Source: Saccharopolyspora hirsuta (GTDB lineage: Bacteria; Actinomycetota; Actinomycetes; Mycobacteriales; Pseudonocardiaceae). From it: 64,000 nt of DNA. Location: contig NZ_VWPH01000005.1 in assembly GCF_008630535.1 (NCBI RefSeq), positions 62,001 to 126,000 on the forward strand, read 5' to 3'. A model generated the notes under the pieces. That model saw nothing but the letters and a program-made list of their open reading frames with translations, ran no database searches and was not told the origin of the DNA. Made by a program: the position numbers and the translations under genes. This document shows positions 41,840 through 50,545 of the stretch, in pieces; position 1 is the stretch's first letter, and every line of letters begins with the position of its first letter.

Positions 41840-42569
41840 GCCGCTGCTCGAACTGCGCGACATCGAAGCCGGGTACGGCCGGGCCGCGCTCGTGCTGCGC
41901 GGGCTGACCGTGCAGGTGCCCGCGGCCAGCGTGGTGTGCCTGGTCGGCCCCAACGGGGCGGGCAAGTCCACAGTGCTCAAAGTGGCCAGCGGCATGCTCG
42001 CCCCGCGCTCGGGGCGGATCCTGCTCGACGGCACCGACATCACCGGCCGCCGCCCGCAGCAGATGCTGGCCGCCGGGCTCTCCCACGTGCTGCAGGGCCA
42101 CAGCGTGTTCCCGGAGATGTCGGTGGCCGAGAACGTCCTGCTCGGCGCCTACACGCTGCGCGAGAAGTCCCGCGTCGCCGAGCGCGTGGAGTTCGTCAAG
42201 GACCTCTTCCCCGTGGTGGCCCAGCGCTGGCAGTCGCTGGCCGGGGCACTCTCGGGCGGGCAGCAGAAGCAGGTCGAGTTCGCCCGCTCGCTGATGGTCA
42301 GCCCCCGCGTGGTGCTGCTCGACGAACCGTCGATGGGCCTGGACCCCAAGGCCACCGAGACCGTCTTCACCCAGGTGGCCCGGATGCGCGAGGCCGGGAC
42401 CGCGGTGCTGCTGGTCGAGCAGAACGCCCGCCGCGCGCTGGAAACCGCCGACCTGGGCTGCGTGCTCGACCTCGGCCGGGTGCACCTGTCCGGCCCCGCC
42501 GCCGACCTGCTCGCCGACGACCGCCTGGGCCAGCTCTACCTCGGCAACCACCGCGCCGGCACGTCATGA
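41829..42569 (+). CDS. ABC ATP-binding protein, LivF type
   Basis: 246 residues. Walker A GPNGAGKST at 40-48, the LivF-type LQGHSVFPEMSVAENVLLGA segment, signature LSGGQQKQVEFARSL near 139, Walker B VVLLDEPSMGLDP, and LLVEQNARRAL near 197. TTG start at 41829 with GGAGG upstream, overlapping the LivG-type gene by 11 bp. Completes the importer. Confidence 0.94.
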   Translation: MASEPLLELRDIEAGYGRAALVLRGLTVQVPAASVVCLVGPNGAGKSTVLKVASGMLAPRSGRILLDGTDITGRRPQQMLAAGLSHVLQGHSVFPEMSVAENVLLGAYTLREKSRVAERVEFVKDLFPVVAQRWQSLAGALSGGQQKQVEFARSLMVSPRVVLLDEPSMGLDPKATETVFTQVARMREAGTAVLLVEQNARRALETADLGCVLDLGRVHLSGPAADLLADDRLGQLYLGNHRAGTS

Positions 42570-42600
42570 CCCCGCCTTCCCACCCCAGGGAGCCCGCACC

Positions 42601-43755
42601 ATGACCGAGCACACCTACCGCATCCTGATGAACGGCGTCACCGGCCGGATGGGCTACCACCAGCACCTGCTGCGCTCGGTGCTGGCCATCCGCGACTCCG
42701 GCGGCATCGCCCTCGACGACGGCGCGCGCCTGCAGGTCGAACCGGTCCTGCTGGGCCGCAACGCCGACAAGCTCGCCCGCATCGCCAAAGCCCACGACAT
42801 CGCCGAATGGCACACCGACCTGCCCGCCCAGCTGGCCGGGGACGCCCAGATCTACTTCGACGCCCAGGTCACCAGCCGCCGCCACGAGGCCATCACCGCC
42901 GCGCTGGCCGCCGGCAAGCACGTCTACACCGAAAAACCCGTCGCCGAATCCGTCGCCGACGGCCAGCAGCTGGTCGAGGCCGCCCGCGCGGCCGAGGTGG
43001 TGCACGGCGTGGTCCACGACAAGATCTTCCTGCCCGGGCTGCGCAAGCTCAAACGGCTCGTCGACGCCGGGTTCTTCGGCCGGATCCTGTCGGTGCGCGG
43101 CGAGTTCGGCTACTGGGTGTTCGAAGGCGACCTGCAACCCGCGCAGCGGCCCAGCTGGAACTACCGCGCCGAGGACGGCGGCGGGCTGGTGCTGGACATG
43201 TTCTGCCACTGGAACTACGTGCTGGAGAACATCGTCGGCCGCGTCCGCGCAGTCACCGCCAAAGCCGTCACCCACATCCCGCAGCGCTGGGACGAGCACG
43301 GCCAGCCCTACCGGGCCACCGCCGACGACGCCGCCTACGCCATCTTCGAGCTCGACGGCGACGTCATCGCCCAGATCAACTCCTCCTGGGCGGTGCGCGT
43401 GGACCGGCGGGAACTGGTGGAGTTCCAGGTCGACGGCACCCACGGCTCGGCGGTGGCCGGGCTGTTCGGCTGCCGCGTGCAACCCCGCGTGCGCACCCCG
43501 CGGCCCAGGTGGAACCCCGACGAGCCCACCACCGAGGACTTCCGCTCGCACTGGGACGAAATCCCGGACAACACCGAGTTCGGCAACGGGTTCCGCGCCC
43601 AGTGGGAACAGTTCCTGCTCGACGTCCACCACGGCCGCCCGCACCCCTACGACCTGGCCGCCGGGGTCCGCGGCCTGCAACTGGCCCACGCCGGGCTGGC
43701 CTCCTCGGCCCAAGGCCGCCGCATCGAACTGCCCGATGCGGACGGTGCGGCATGA
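42601..43755 (+). CDS. Gfo/Idh/MocA family dehydrogenase
   Basis: 384 residues. Nucleotide-binding N terminus ILMNGVTGRMGYHQHLLRSV, with the classic EKP motif at 111-113 (VYTEKPVAES); a C-terminal alpha/beta domain follows with GGGLVLDMFCHWNYVLENIV and RPSWNYRAEDGG. Members oxidise or epimerise sugars and cyclitols with NAD(P), often at C3. Follows the importer genes directly (31 bp), so the imported compound is its likely substrate. Confidence 0.93.
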   Translation: MTEHTYRILMNGVTGRMGYHQHLLRSVLAIRDSGGIALDDGARLQVEPVLLGRNADKLARIAKAHDIAEWHTDLPAQLAGDAQIYFDAQVTSRRHEAITAALAAGKHVYTEKPVAESVADGQQLVEAARAAEVVHGVVHDKIFLPGLRKLKRLVDAGFFGRILSVRGEFGYWVFEGDLQPAQRPSWNYRAEDGGGLVLDMFCHWNYVLENIVGRVRAVTAKAVTHIPQRWDEHGQPYRATADDAAYAIFELDGDVIAQINSSWAVRVDRRELVEFQVDGTHGSAVAGLFGCRVQPRVRTPRPRWNPDEPTTEDFRSHWDEIPDNTEFGNGFRAQWEQFLLDVHHGRPHPYDLAAGVRGLQLAHAGLASSAQGRRIELPDADGAA

Positions 43756-43895
43756 GCAACCACATGCCAACCCGAGCCCCGCTCAACAGCACCTCAGGGG
43801 ACCGTGACGCAACTCAGCCACAAGAAACCGCACAACGCGAGATCACCTCGAAACGCAACCACCACTGTGAATCGCGGAGAGGCGGAACCGCATGA
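43752..43895 (+). CDS. Possible 47-residue coupled ORF, or duplication scar
   Basis: The frame starts with ATGA over the dehydrogenase stop and ends with ATGA over the next gene's start, so it is coupled on both sides. It encodes MSNHMPTRAPLNSTSGDRDA and 27 further polar residues with no known motif. Its first 14 bases repeat the start of the DUF993 gene (16-bp repeat, 43750-43765 and 43890-43905). A tandem duplication of the DUF993 start followed by drift is the simplest origin. Confidence 0.3.
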   Translation: MSNHMPTRAPLNSTSGDRDATQPQETAQREITSKRNHHCESRRGGTA

Positions 43896-45049
43896 GCAAC
43901 CACATCGACCTGCCCACCCCCGGTGGGTGGCGGCGGATCGCGCTGCGCGAACCCCGGGTGTGGGCACCGCATCCGCAGCCGTTCACCTCGCGCGTGGTCT
44001 TCGCCGCCGCGCACGTGGTCGCCGACCCCCTCGGCGACAACACCCCCGGCGCGCCCGCGGCCGTGGACTGGGACTCCACCCTGGCCTTCCGCCGCCACCT
44101 GTTCGACCACGGCATGGGCGTGGCCGAGGCGATGGACACCGCACAGCGCAACATGGGGCTGGACTGGGCCGCGGTGCAGCAGCTGGTGCGGCGCAGCGCC
44201 GAGCAGGCCCGCGCCTGCGGTGCCCGCATCGCCTCCGGCGCGGGCACCGACCACCGCAGCCAGCTGCACAGCCTCGCCGAGGTCACCGCCGCCTACGAGG
44301 AGCAGGTGGCCTTCGTGGAATCCACCGGATCCCAAGTGGTCGTGATGGCATCGAGGCAGCTGGCCGCGATCGCCCGCGGCGCCGAGGACTACCGGCAGGT
44401 CTACGACGCGGTGCTGCGGCAGGTCGCCGAACCGGTCGTGCTGCACTGGCTCGGCGAGGTCTTCGACCCGCACCTGACCGGCTACTGGGGATCGACCGAC
44501 CTGACCACCGCCACCGCGGCGTTCCTGGACCTGGTGCGCGAGCACGCCGAGGTCGTCGACGGGGTGAAGGTCTCGCTGCTGTCGGCCGAGCACGAGCGCC
44601 AGCTGCGCGCCGCCCTGCCGACCGGGGTGCGGCTCTACACCGGCGACGACTTCCACTACCCGGAGCTCATCCGCGGCGACGGCACCCACCACTCCGACGC
44701 GCTGCTGGGCGCCTTCGCCGCCATCGCCCCCGCGGCCTCGGCGGCGCTGAGCGCCCTCGACGACGGCGACCTGGCCACCTACGACGCCGAGATGGCGGCC
44801 ACCACCGAGCTGTCCCGGCACATCTTCAGCGCCCCGACAGCCCACTACAAGACCGGCATCGCATTCACGGCGTGGCTGGCCGGGCACCAGCCCGGGTTCA
44901 CGATGCTGCACGGGATGCAGTCGGCACGCAGCCTCGTGCACCTCGCGCGGATCTTCGAGCTGGCCAATCGCGCCGGGCTGCTGCCCGACCCCGAGCTTGC
45001 CGCGCACCGCATGCGGTTGTGGCTGCAAGCGGCGGGAGCGATGCGATGA
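43892..45049 (+). CDS. DUF993 protein, dihydrodipicolinate synthase-like TIM barrel
   Basis: 385 residues matching the length and motifs of DUF993, a relative of class I aldolases of the DapA type: SGAGTDHRSQLHSLAEVTAA near residue 110, WLGEVFDPHLTGYWGSTD near 190, and DGVKVSLLSAEHE near 222, whose Lys could form the Schiff base. No member has a function that I can cite. Lying between a Gfo/Idh dehydrogenase and a sugar-isomerase-like gene, it may cleave or rearrange an oxidised sugar. The start follows GGAGAGGCGG; ATGA overlap with the next gene. Confidence 0.85.
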   Translation: MSNHIDLPTPGGWRRIALREPRVWAPHPQPFTSRVVFAAAHVVADPLGDNTPGAPAAVDWDSTLAFRRHLFDHGMGVAEAMDTAQRNMGLDWAAVQQLVRRSAEQARACGARIASGAGTDHRSQLHSLAEVTAAYEEQVAFVESTGSQVVVMASRQLAAIARGAEDYRQVYDAVLRQVAEPVVLHWLGEVFDPHLTGYWGSTDLTTATAAFLDLVREHAEVVDGVKVSLLSAEHERQLRAALPTGVRLYTGDDFHYPELIRGDGTHHSDALLGAFAAIAPAASAALSALDDGDLATYDAEMAATTELSRHIFSAPTAHYKTGIAFTAWLAGHQPGFTMLHGMQSARSLVHLARIFELANRAGLLPDPELAAHRMRLWLQAAGAMR

Positions 45050-45936
45050 ACACCGACGTGCCCACCGGAACCCCCGCGCGCATTCCCACCCCCGAACCCG
45101 GCGACCCGCGGCTGGCCCGGCTGGCGCTCAACCAGCGCACCACCGCCAGCTGGACCCTGCCCGAAGCGGTGCGCGGCTGCGCCGACGCCGGGATCGGCAC
45201 CATCGGCGTCTGGCGCGAGCCCCTCGCCGAAACCGGCGTCCAGGCCGCCGCCCGGATGATCGGCGACGCCGGGCTGCGAGTGTCCTCGCTGTGCCGGGGC
45301 GGGTTCTTCACCTCCGGGGACTGGCTGGGTGAGAACATCGCCGCACTGGACGAAGCCGCGGCGCTGGACTGCCCCACCCTGGTGCTGGTGCCCGGTGGGC
45401 TGCCCGAAGGCTCCCGGGACCTGAACGGTGCGCGCCAGCGCGTGGCCGAGGCGATCGCCGAGCTCGTCCCGCACGCCCGGGCGCGCGGGGTGCGGCTGGC
45501 CATCGAACCGATGCACCCGATCTTCGCCGCCGACCGCGGCGTCATCTCCACCCTCGCCCACGCCCTCGACCTCGCCGAACAGCACCCGCCCGAGGTGGTC
45601 GGCGTCGTGGTCGACACCTTCCACCTGTGGTGGGAGCCCGGTGTGCTGGCCCAGATCGCCCGCGCCGGGGAGCGCATCGCCTGCTACCAGGTGTCGGACT
45701 GGATCACGCCGCTGCCACCGGATGCGCTGCTGGGTCGCGGCGTGGTCGGCGACGGCCACATCGACTTCACCGCCCTCACCCGCGCCGTGGTCGCCGCCGG
45801 ATACCGCGGCCCGGTGGAGGTGGAGGTCTTCAACGCCGAGCTCTGGGCCGCCCCCGGCGCCCAGGTGCTGGCCACCTGCGCCCGCCGCCACGCCGAACTC
45901 ATCGCGCCCCACCTGCCGAAAGGTCGGTCCACATGA
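45046..45936 (+). CDS. Sugar phosphate isomerase/epimerase family TIM barrel
   Basis: 296 residues, AP_endonuc_2 fold. Metal-site residues are visible in LAIEPMHP (Glu) near residue 150, VVDTFHLWWEP (Asp, His) near 188, GDGHIDF (His) near 240 and VEVEVFN (Glu) near 265. Relatives isomerise keto-sugars, cleave C-glycosides or eliminate from 3-keto sugars. It overlaps both neighbours by ATGA, so it works with the DUF993 and DUF1080-like products. The substrate is inferred to be an oxidised sugar or cyclitol. Confidence 0.88.
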   Translation: MNTDVPTGTPARIPTPEPGDPRLARLALNQRTTASWTLPEAVRGCADAGIGTIGVWREPLAETGVQAAARMIGDAGLRVSSLCRGGFFTSGDWLGENIAALDEAAALDCPTLVLVPGGLPEGSRDLNGARQRVAEAIAELVPHARARGVRLAIEPMHPIFAADRGVISTLAHALDLAEQHPPEVVGVVVDTFHLWWEPGVLAQIARAGERIACYQVSDWITPLPPDALLGRGVVGDGHIDFTALTRAVVAAGYRGPVEVEVFNAELWAAPGAQVLATCARRHAELIAPHLPKGRST

Positions 45937-46589
45937 GACGACGGACGTTCACCCTGCTCCCAGCCGCCGCGCTGGCGCTGACCACCACCGCGGCCACCTC
46001 CGAGGTGCGCATCCGCCCCGGCGACGACCCCGCGCACTGGGCACCGCTGACCCCGCGCAAGTGGGCCTTCGGCCACGGCCAGGTCGTGCTGACCGAACGC
46101 GGCGAGGCCCCCGACGGGCCGAGGCGGCCCTACGAGTACGCGACCGTGCGGCAAGGCCCCGCCTTCGGCCCGCTGCGCCTGACCGCCGAGGTCCGCATCG
46201 ACGAACCCGTCACCCGCAACGACCGCGACGTCGTGCTGATCTTCAACTACCGCTCGCCGACCCGCTTCCACTACGCCCACCTCTCCCAGGACAACACCAC
46301 CTACCCGCACAACGGGCTGTTCGTTGTCGACGACGCCGACCGGGTGCGCATCGACGACCAGTGGGACGGCACCACCGGCGCGCCACCGGCCATCGACGAC
46401 ACCGACTGGCACCACGTCCGGCTCGACCACGACCCGGCCACCGGCCGCATCGCGGTGCACCTCGACGGCGCACCGCAACCGCTGCTGACCGCCACCGATC
46501 GCCGCTTTTCCGGCGGCCGCGCCGGATTCGGGTCCTTCGACAACCACGGGCGCATCCGCGAGGTCACCCTCACCGGCCGCCCGGCCTGA
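45933..46589 (+). CDS. Secreted DUF1080/concanavalin-like protein
   Basis: 218 residues. A signal peptide (MRRRTFTLLPAAALALTTTA) is followed by a beta-jelly-roll domain: FGPLRLTAEVRIDEPV, VVLIFNYRSPTRFHYAHLSQ, DTDWHHVRLDHDPATGRIAV and RRFSGGRAGFGSFDNHGRIR. This pattern fits DUF1080/LamG-type folds; some DUF1080 proteins are 3-keto-disaccharide hydrolases. Coupled to the isomerase-like gene. Catalytic residues cannot be assigned, so it may be binding-only. Confidence 0.75.
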   Translation: MRRRTFTLLPAAALALTTTAATSEVRIRPGDDPAHWAPLTPRKWAFGHGQVVLTERGEAPDGPRRPYEYATVRQGPAFGPLRLTAEVRIDEPVTRNDRDVVLIFNYRSPTRFHYAHLSQDNTTYPHNGLFVVDDADRVRIDDQWDGTTGAPPAIDDTDWHHVRLDHDPATGRIAVHLDGAPQPLLTATDRRFSGGRAGFGSFDNHGRIREVTLTGRPA

Positions 46590-46620
46590 CCACCCGCCCC
46601 CTCACACCGCTGGAGCCCTC

Positions 46621-48915
46621 ATGGGAGTGCACAGAGGACGGGTCGCCGCGATCACCGCAGCGGTGCTCGCGGCGACCCTGCTCACCCCACCGGCCGCCGC
46701 CGACGAGCCGATCACCGACCCCATCCCCGAAGACCCCGCCCCGGCCGAGTTCGGCCTGGTCCTGCAGCCCTACGCGCAGCTGCCCGCCACCGAGCCCACC
46801 CCACCGGCCACCGACCCCCGGCTGATCCGCCACAACCGCATCAACCACATCGGCGAAGTCCCCGACGGATCCGGCCGCCGCTACGTGCCCGACCTCAACG
46901 GCCCGCTGCACCTGCTCGACGACGGCCAGCAGCACCGCTACCTGGATTTCCGGGAGCGCTTCGAGCACTTCTTCTCCGGCAAGGGCATGGGCAGCGGCTT
47001 CGGGTTCGTCACCTTCCACCCCGAGTTCGCCACCAACGGCAAGTTCTACACCGTGCACTCCGAGGGCGAGGGCGCCATCGCCACCCGGCCGCCGACCTAC
47101 CCCAACCAGCCCGACGCGGTCGTGCAGAGCGTGGTCACCGAGTGGACCGCCGACGACCCGGCCGCCAACACCTTCACCGGCACCCACCGCGAGCTGTTCC
47201 GCTACGGCTTCGCCACCTACATCCACGCCGTCCAGCAGATCGACTTCAACCCCACCGCCCGCCCCGGCGACCCCGACTACGGGCTGCTCTACCTGGGGGT
47301 CGGCGACGGCGGCATCGGCCTGGACACCGACATCCCGCAGGACTTGAGCACCCCGGCGGGCAAGATCCTGCGCATCGACCCCGCCGGGACCAACGGCCCC
47401 AACGGCCAGTACGGCATCCCCGCCGACAACCCCTTCGCCGGGCAACCCGGTGCGCTGGGCGAGATCTACGCGGTCGGCATGCGCGACCCGCACCGCTTCA
47501 GCTGGGACCCCGAAGGCGAGCACGCCATGTACCTCGGGCACATCGGCCAGCACGCCATCGAAGCGGTCTACGAGGTGCGCGCCGGGGACAACTTCGGCTG
47601 GAGCCAGCGCGAAGGCGACCTCACCTTCCGGCCGGAAACCCAGTGCTACCTCTACCCGCTGCCCCCCGACGACGCGACCTACGGCTACACCTACCCGGTC
47701 GCGGCCTACGACCACGACCCGCCGCCGAACTGGCCGTGCAACTCCGACAGCGGGCACGCCATCTCCGGCGGTCAGGTCTACCGCGGCCACGACCTGCCGC
47801 AGCTGCGCGGCAAGTACGTCTTCGGCGACCTCGTCGACGGGCGCGTGTTCTACACCGAGGTCGACCAGATGCGCCGCGGCGGGCCGCGCGCCCGCCTGCA
47901 CGAGCTCCAGCTGTTCGACACCGCAGGCACCCGGCTGCGGATGAGCGACTTCGTCGGCGACGGGCGCGTGGACCTGCGCTTCGGCACCGATTCCCAGCGC
48001 AACCTCTACCTGCTGGCCAAGGCCAACGGCATGATCTGGAAGGTCACCGGCACCCGCCCGGCCCGCGACTCCGAGGTCACCGAGCAGGTGCGCCGCAACC
48101 TGGTGGCCCACTACGACTTCGAGCACCCCTTCGCCGCCGACGACTCCCGCGAACTGGACTCCGGCGCCTCGGGCACCCTGCTGTCGCTGCTCAACGGCGG
48201 GCAGGACATGCGGGTGCGCGACAGCGCGTTCCCCGGCAGCAACAACGCGCTGCAAACCCGGCAGATCACCCCGGACGCCGACGGCAACGACGACTGGAAG
48301 GCCGGGGTCTGGGACCCCGGCGGCGTCGCCTCGCTGGAGGCGTTCAACGGCACCGACGGCGCCACCGTGATGGGCTGGTTCAAGATGACCGGCGACAACC
48401 CCGCCCCCAACACCACCACACCCGAGCCCGGCGACCGCTACAACGCCGTGGGCCTGGCCGGGGTGCTCACCGGCGACTCCGACGGCCACGACGTGCGGGC
48501 CCTGCTGGAACTGATCGAGGTGGACGGGCAGCTGCGGCTGGTCGCGCTGGGCCGCCGCCTCGACGGCGGCGCCTCGCAGACCTTCGCCGCCCGGCCCGAC
48601 TGGCGCGAACTGCTGCCACCAGGCCAGTGGGTGCACCTGGCGGCGACGTTCGACTACACCACCGGCCGGATGGCGCTGTACCGCAACGGTGCACCGGTGC
48701 CCGGCTTCTACACCGACCCCGGGGACCCGTGGCAGGTCGACGGCACCGGCACCACCGCCTCCACCCCGCGCGGCATCAAGATCGGCGGCAGCTTCCCCGG
48801 CAACGACCGGGAGCGCAACCCCTGCCACTGCCGCATGGACTCGCTGATGTTCCTCGACACCGCCGCCGACCAGCGCACCATCGCCGAGCAGTACCGCCGC
48901 TTCACCCACCGCTGA
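46621..48915 (+). CDS. Secreted glucose/sorbosone dehydrogenase-like beta-propeller with LamG domain
   Basis: 764 residues. A signal peptide ends near AAADEP at residue 28. A soluble aldose/sorbosone dehydrogenase propeller follows (GFVTFHPEFATNGKFYTVHS, AGKILRIDPAGTNGPN, EIYAVGMRDPHRFSWD, GDNFGWSQREGD, ISGGQVYRG), a fold that uses PQQ or a haem partner. From about residue 490 a LamG/concanavalin domain begins (NLVAHYDFEHPF, WVHLAATFDYTTGRMALYRN, IKIGGSF). Last gene of the operon; it may oxidise the extracellular substrate before uptake. A terminator follows. Confidence 0.9.
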   Translation: MGVHRGRVAAITAAVLAATLLTPPAAADEPITDPIPEDPAPAEFGLVLQPYAQLPATEPTPPATDPRLIRHNRINHIGEVPDGSGRRYVPDLNGPLHLLDDGQQHRYLDFRERFEHFFSGKGMGSGFGFVTFHPEFATNGKFYTVHSEGEGAIATRPPTYPNQPDAVVQSVVTEWTADDPAANTFTGTHRELFRYGFATYIHAVQQIDFNPTARPGDPDYGLLYLGVGDGGIGLDTDIPQDLSTPAGKILRIDPAGTNGPNGQYGIPADNPFAGQPGALGEIYAVGMRDPHRFSWDPEGEHAMYLGHIGQHAIEAVYEVRAGDNFGWSQREGDLTFRPETQCYLYPLPPDDATYGYTYPVAAYDHDPPPNWPCNSDSGHAISGGQVYRGHDLPQLRGKYVFGDLVDGRVFYTEVDQMRRGGPRARLHELQLFDTAGTRLRMSDFVGDGRVDLRFGTDSQRNLYLLAKANGMIWKVTGTRPARDSEVTEQVRRNLVAHYDFEHPFAADDSRELDSGASGTLLSLLNGGQDMRVRDSAFPGSNNALQTRQITPDADGNDDWKAGVWDPGGVASLEAFNGTDGATVMGWFKMTGDNPAPNTTTPEPGDRYNAVGLAGVLTGDSDGHDVRALLELIEVDGQLRLVALGRRLDGGASQTFAARPDWRELLPPGQWVHLAATFDYTTGRMALYRNGAPVPGFYTDPGDPWQVDGTGTTASTPRGIKIGGSFPGNDRERNPCHCRMDSLMFLDTAADQRTIAEQYRRFTHR

Positions 48916-48918
48916 GCC

Positions 48919-48954
48919 CCGCGGGGGTGGGCGACAGCGCGCCCACCCCCGCGG
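48919..48954 (+). terminator. 15-bp perfect hairpin ending the LacI-controlled operon
   Basis: CCGCGGGGGTGGGCG pairs with CGCCCACCCCCGCGG around a 6-nt loop, 3 bp after the operon's last stop codon. Confidence 0.8.
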
Positions 48955-48998
48955 AGAAAGCCCGTCAACTGGGAAAACGCGACTGCTAGTGTTCGATC

Positions 48999-50246
48999 AT
49001 GACGCGCCTGGCCGATGTCGGCGACTACCGCAAGTTCTGGGCCGCATCGACCACCTCGATCTTCGGGACCTACGTCACCAGCCTCGCCCTGCAGGTGCTG
49101 GCCGCGCTCACCCTGCACGCCACCGCCACCGAGATCGGCCTGCTCAACGCCGCCCGCTGGGTGCCCTACCTGGTGCTGGGCCTGTTCGTCGGCGTGCTGG
49201 TCGACCGCTACCGCAGCAAACCCCTGCTGGTCGGCGCCGACTTCGCCCGCGCGGTCGTGCTCTGCGCGATCCCGCTGCTGCACCTCGCCGGTCTGCTCAC
49301 CCTGCCGGTGCTCATCGCCGTCGCCGGGCTGCTCGGCCTGCTGTCGCTGTTCTTCGACTCCGCCGACCAGGCCTTCCTGCCGAAGCTGGTCCCGGTGCGC
49401 ATGCTGACCTCGGCCAACGCGCGCCTGGAGCAGTCCCACGCCGTCGCCCAGACCACCGGCCCGCTGCTGGCCGCCGCCCTGGTCAAGACCATCGGCGCAC
49501 CGCTGGCCATCCTGCTCGACGCGATCTCCTACCTGATCTCCGGTGTCCTGCTGGCCGGGATCGGCACCCGCGAGCAGTCCGCCCCGCGCGCGCAGCGGCG
49601 CAGCGTGCTCGCCGAACTGCGCGAAGGCGTCACCTGGGTCTACCGGCACCGCATGCTCGCGCCCCAAGCCGTGGCCGGGCACCTGTGGTGGCTCGCGCAC
49701 AACGTGCTGACCACCGTCCAGGTCCTCTACGTGCTGCGCGCACCGGACAGCGGACTCGGGCTCGGCGAGGTGCAGCTGGGCATCACCTACGCCTGCGCCG
49801 GGGTCGGGGCGGTGGCAGGCGGAGCGCTGGCCAACCGCAGCGGCCGCCGCTTCGGAGCCGGGCGCACCGTGGTCACCACCCGCGTGCTCATGCCGCTGCC
49901 GTGGCTGCTGGTGCCCCTCACCGGCCCCGGCCCGGCGGCGACCGTGCTCCTGGGGCTCTCGCAACTGCTGTTCTGGGTGCTCATGGGCGTGGAGGGCCCC
50001 AACGAGATGGCCTACCGGCAGGCCATCACCCCCGCCCGGCTGCAGGGCCGGGTCAACACCACCATCCGCTCCCTCAACCGCGGCGCGATCGTCCTCGGCG
50101 CCCCGCTCGGCGGACTCATCGCCGACGCCACCAGCCTGCGCACCGCGCTGTGGGCGGGCATCGCCGGGCTCATCGCCTCCGCGGCGGTGCTGGCCGCCTC
50201 CCCGGCCCGCCACGCCACCCTCCCCGAACCGCAAACCACGAGGTAG
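48999..50246 (+). CDS. MFS transporter
   Basis: 415 residues, about 12 hydrophobic segments; GLFVGVLVDRYRSKPLLVGA near residue 67 is the loop 2-3 motif and VGAVAGGALANRSGRRFGAG near 270 its second-half counterpart. MFS_3-type exporter; the substrate is unknown. TAGTGT lies 6 nt before the ATG and there is no ribosome-binding site, so the mRNA is probably leaderless. Transcribed separately from the upstream operon. Confidence 0.9.
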   Translation: MTRLADVGDYRKFWAASTTSIFGTYVTSLALQVLAALTLHATATEIGLLNAARWVPYLVLGLFVGVLVDRYRSKPLLVGADFARAVVLCAIPLLHLAGLLTLPVLIAVAGLLGLLSLFFDSADQAFLPKLVPVRMLTSANARLEQSHAVAQTTGPLLAAALVKTIGAPLAILLDAISYLISGVLLAGIGTREQSAPRAQRRSVLAELREGVTWVYRHRMLAPQAVAGHLWWLAHNVLTTVQVLYVLRAPDSGLGLGEVQLGITYACAGVGAVAGGALANRSGRRFGAGRTVVTTRVLMPLPWLLVPLTGPGPAATVLLGLSQLLFWVLMGVEGPNEMAYRQAITPARLQGRVNTTIRSLNRGAIVLGAPLGGLIADATSLRTALWAGIAGLIASAAVLAASPARHATLPEPQTTR

Positions 50247-50277
50247 ACGGCATGCGGTTTCGGCTACCGTGGCGGTT

Positions 50278-50544
50278 GTGAACAGCCAGCCCGTACCCGG
50301 CGGACCGGTGCACGCCCTGCCCGCAGACCTGCGCCAAGCACTGCTGGCCGACGCCACCGCGCTCGCGGCGTGGCACGACATCACACCCCTGGCCCGCAAC
50401 GAGTTCATCTGCTGGGTCGAGGACGCCAAGCAGGCCGCCACCCGCCAACGCCGCATCCGCCGGACGCAGGAAGAGCTGCTCGAGGGCAAACGCCGCCCCT
50501 GCTGCTGGCCGGGGTGCAAGCACCGCGAGCGCAACGGCCGCTAG
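50278..50544 (+). CDS. YdeI/OmpD-associated family small protein
   Basis: 88 residues. LPADLRQALLADATALAAWH, then ITPLARNEFICWVEDAKQAA and TRQRRIRRTQEELLEGKRRP follow the YdeI/OmpD-associated C-terminal pattern (PF13376), to which a short Cys-rich tail (CCWPGCKHRERNGR) is added. Some relatives confer bacteriocin protection; here the role is unknown. TACCGT 7 nt before the GTG suggests a leaderless start. Confidence 0.8.
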   Translation: MNSQPVPGGPVHALPADLRQALLADATALAAWHDITPLARNEFICWVEDAKQAATRQRRIRRTQEELLEGKRRPCCWPGCKHRERNGR

Positions 50545-50545
50545 C

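Noticed and set aside
42601..45936. Reading the sugar-enzyme operon as inositol catabolism (iol)
   Set aside because: A Gfo/Idh dehydrogenase and an isomerase-like protein fit, but IolB, IolC, IolD and an inositol importer are missing, and DUF993 and the secreted dehydrogenase do not belong to that pathway.
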